7,720 nt of DNA from an uncultured bacterium (GTDB lineage Bacteria > Desulfobacterota > Desulfobulbia > Desulfobulbales > Desulfobulbaceae), in contig CAITZN010000662.1 in NCBI GenBank assembly GCA_903896915.1, positions 1-7,720 of the forward strand. The letters run 5' to 3'. The notes beneath the pieces were generated by a model. The model saw only the letters and a list, made by a program, of their open reading frames with translations. It searched no databases and was not told where the DNA came from. Position 1 is the stretch's first letter; each line of letters opens with the position of its first letter. Position numbers and translations under genes: made by a program. Shown here piece by piece: positions 6,546 through 7,720 of this stretch.

Positions 6546-6575
6546 TTGCGTTTACTTGTAAAAATTAGTTAAAAT
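6546..6575 (+). promoter_or_regulatory. Sigma-70-like promoter candidate for the Gly/His-rich protein gene
   Basis: TTGCGT (6546-6551, 3 of 6), an 18-base spacer and TAAAAT (6570-6575, 5 of 6) in an AT-rich stretch. It predicts a leader of about 90 bases before ATG 6673. Confidence 0.3.
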
Positions 6576-6672
6576 TTATGGATACACTGGCTCTAACTAC
6601 AAGGTAAAAGGGCCGTTTTTTAGGCAACCCGGCTAGCAACGTTGTACCAAATCACCCAAATGGAGGCGTAGT

Positions 6673-7230
6673 ATGAAAATCAGGCTGAAGAGTATCTGTA
6701 CGTTGGTTTTTGTGGGGATTTTGTCATGTACCGCGGCTTTTGCAGATCAGAAAGCCCCTGAGGCGGAAAAAGTCGAGGCACCCAAGCTGGATTCTGCACA
6801 AATGTCCGATTTTTCAAAGGAAGTGGCCATGTTGAGTCAGGTTGCAACTTTTGGTGAGGCCAATAAGGACGCGTTAGTTATGGTAAGCGCGGTGAGATTG
6901 CTGGATTCCCTGCCTTTTGAAGGTGTGGTCAAGCCTGGCACCGACGAAAAAGCTAATGTCCGCTATGACCGAAAAGAGATGCTGAAGCAGGCAAAAGAGT
7001 ATGCAAGTGGAGATAAAGAGGTTCTTGCCGTCGTTGCCAAATTAGAGGAAGTACCTGATAAAACCGACGTCAGAGGCGGGGGGTATGGTGGCCATGGTGG
7101 TCAGCATGGCGGTTATAGCGGCGGATACCATGGTGGGTACCACGGTGGCGGCTATGGGCACCGTGGCCGTCACCATTGCTATTGGGCTCAAAGATGCGGC
7201 CCATGGGGATGTGAATGGATTTGTCGTTGA
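6673..7230 (+). CDS. Exported protein with Gly/His/Tyr-rich tail and four C-terminal Cys, function unknown
   Basis: A 185-residue protein with GGAGG (6662-6666) 6 bases before its ATG. Residues 1-24 form a signal peptide with a likely cut after AFA; ILSC at 16-19 is a weaker lipobox alternative. Residues 25-134 are charged and mostly helical, with ALVMVSAVRLLDSLPFEGV as the most conserved-looking stretch. From about 135 the protein becomes GGYGG/HGGY-type low complexity carrying seven His (141-168), then ends with four Cys at 169, 175, 180 and 184 among aromatic residues (C-x5-C-x4-C-x3-C). The tail could bind metal or form disulphides in the periplasm or at the cell surface, or be an adhesive segment; this is inference. 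I cannot name the family. The next gene also encodes an exported protein and shares a short motif with it. Confidence 0.8.
   Translation: MKIRLKSICTLVFVGILSCTAAFADQKAPEAEKVEAPKLDSAQMSDFSKEVAMLSQVATFGEANKDALVMVSAVRLLDSLPFEGVVKPGTDEKANVRYDRKEMLKQAKEYASGDKEVLAVVAKLEEVPDKTDVRGGGYGGHGGQHGGYSGGYHGGYHGGGYGHRGRHHCYWAQRCGPWGCEWICR
7075..7160 (+). repeat. Short-period repeats encoding the GGY/HGG tail
   Basis: Degenerate units built on CATGGTGG / TACCATGGTGG and related Gly-Gly-Tyr and His-Gly-Gly codons recur within the end of the Gly/His-rich protein gene. Such repeats can change copy number by slippage, so tail length may vary between strains. Confidence 0.55.
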
Positions 7231-7361
7231 AATCGATATGTGCTGTATGGATTCTGATCTGTCTCCAATGGCACCGGCCCGTGGTATTCGTTTTATGCTG
7301 AGTTGAATGGAGCCATCGCTCATTCTTGGTCAACGTTCAATTTCGTTAAAATTGACGAACC

Positions 7362-7380
7362 GGAAGAGCATGGCTCTTTT
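7362..7380 (+). terminator. Possible weak intrinsic terminator after the Gly/His-rich protein gene
   Basis: AAGAGC (7364-7369) pairs with GCTCTT (7373-7378) around an ATG loop, extendable by two G-T pairs (7362-7363 with 7379-7380). Only four T in a row are present and the site is about 130 bases past the stop codon, so termination may be partial. Confidence 0.3.
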
Positions 7381-7529
7381 GTGTTGCAGATATTTTTTAT
7401 ATAGAACTGCCCCTTTCATTCTTCTGGACTTGTTTGTGAAGATAAAGAGGATATGGATAGGGCAGATCAAGCTTTCGCCTCGCTGGATGAGTCCTTCCCT
7501 CCTTTATACTGAAAAACCAAATACGCATT

Positions 7530-7533
7530 GGAG
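7530..7533 (+). promoter_or_regulatory. Ribosome binding site of the last exported-protein gene
   Basis: GGAG lies 9 bases before GTG 7543. It overlaps the only other in-frame start candidate (TTG 7528), so it favours the GTG. Confidence 0.6.
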
Positions 7534-7542
7534 ACTTCTAAA

Positions 7543-7720
7543 GTGAAATCTTATTGGCTTCACTTGGTGTGTGTTATCGGTCTTGTTCTCATGTCGCATA
7601 CACTTATCCTGGCTACTTCCGAAGGCGATCTCGGTGAAGCAGATGCGTTAATAAGTGACGCGGTGAGGCTGATCAACGATGAAGGGGTTGACGAGGCGGA
7701 TGCCAAGGCCGTCAAGGCGA
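7543..7720 (+). CDS. Exported protein, N-terminal part, function unknown (cut by window edge)
   Basis: Starts at GTG with a GGAG ribosome site; 59 codons are visible before the window ends. Residues 1 to about 26 form a signal peptide: a basic start MKSYW, a hydrophobic core CVIGLVLM, and a likely cut after SHTLILA. The mature part is acidic (SEGDLGEADALISDAVRLIN, then DEGVDEADAKAVKA) and probably helical. GEA-DAL-SDAVRLIN resembles GEANKDALVMVSAVRLLD of the preceding exported protein, so the two may be distant paralogues. No family is recognised, and the missing C-terminus prevents any statement about function or length. Confidence 0.65.
   Translation, partial: MKSYWLHLVCVIGLVLMSHTLILATSEGDLGEADALISDAVRLINDEGVDEADAKAVKA

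Larger units (their letters stand above)
7231..7542. other. Intergenic region between the two exported-protein genes
   Basis: About 310 bases without a well-supported gene. It contains two adjacent hairpins, one at 7334-7357 (CAATTT / AAATTG with a bulged outer CGT / ACG) and one at 7364-7378. It also has a 19-codon frame at 7453-7512 beginning MDRADQAF, which looks protein-like but has poor RBS spacing. A longer frame from 7307 to 7546 lacks an RBS and has an unnatural composition, so it is not annotated. Confidence 0.5.

Noticed and set aside
6620..6640. GG...GC pair upstream of the Gly/His-rich gene as a sigma-54 site
   Set aside because: The GG and GC are one base too far apart and the flanking consensus is poor.
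7307..7546. 79-residue frame ending in a GTGA overlap with the last gene
   Set aside because: No Shine-Dalgarno before its ATG, a composition rich in Arg, Leu and Trp runs unlike its neighbours, and the hairpins at 7334-7380 fall inside it.

Overview
The window looks like a chromosomal stretch from a Gram-negative bacterium, most plausibly a Desulfobacterota / deltaproteobacterial relative. This is inference from the gene content: a PAS-PAS sigma-54 activator, a Blc-type lipocalin lipoprotein, a NIT-domain chemoreceptor and small exported proteins. Base composition is moderate, with long AT-rich gaps between genes. No rRNA, tRNA or CRISPR was seen.

Layout, left to right. (1) 69-2084: a large sigma-54-dependent regulator with two PAS domains, an AAA+ core and a Fis-type HTH. 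Its 5' end is unsettled because the frame stays open to the window edge. (2) 2142-2357: a very small zinc-ribbon protein of unknown function. (3) 2560-3072: an outer-membrane lipocalin of the Blc family with an extended -10 promoter and a strong RBS. (4) 3073-3671: a gene-free stretch with several RNA hairpins, a clear intrinsic terminator, copies of a short repeat and a good sigma-70 promoter for the next gene. (5) 3672-5678: a methyl-accepting chemotaxis protein with a periplasmic nitrate/nitrite-sensing (NIT) type domain. (6) 5679-6672: about 1 kb without an intact gene. It holds a long inverted repeat, a second good copy of the short repeat and, on the minus strand, the frameshifted C-terminal end of a tyrosine recombinase. 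(7) 6673-7230: an exported protein with a Gly/His/Tyr-rich tail and four C-terminal cysteines. (8) 7543-7720: the start of another exported protein, cut by the window edge, that may be related to the previous one.

All intact genes are on the plus strand, but gap sizes and separate promoter/terminator signals argue for mostly single-gene units rather than one operon. The regulator and chemoreceptor suggest a sensory and envelope-adaptation neighbourhood. The recombinase remnant and dispersed repeats indicate past mobile-element activity in the 5.7-6.5 kb gap. I did not find a convincing new multi-gene system. The most interesting items are the repeated hairpin motif flanking the chemoreceptor gene, the structured RNA candidate before the terminator, the recombinase fossil and the Gly/His/Cys-rich exported protein.
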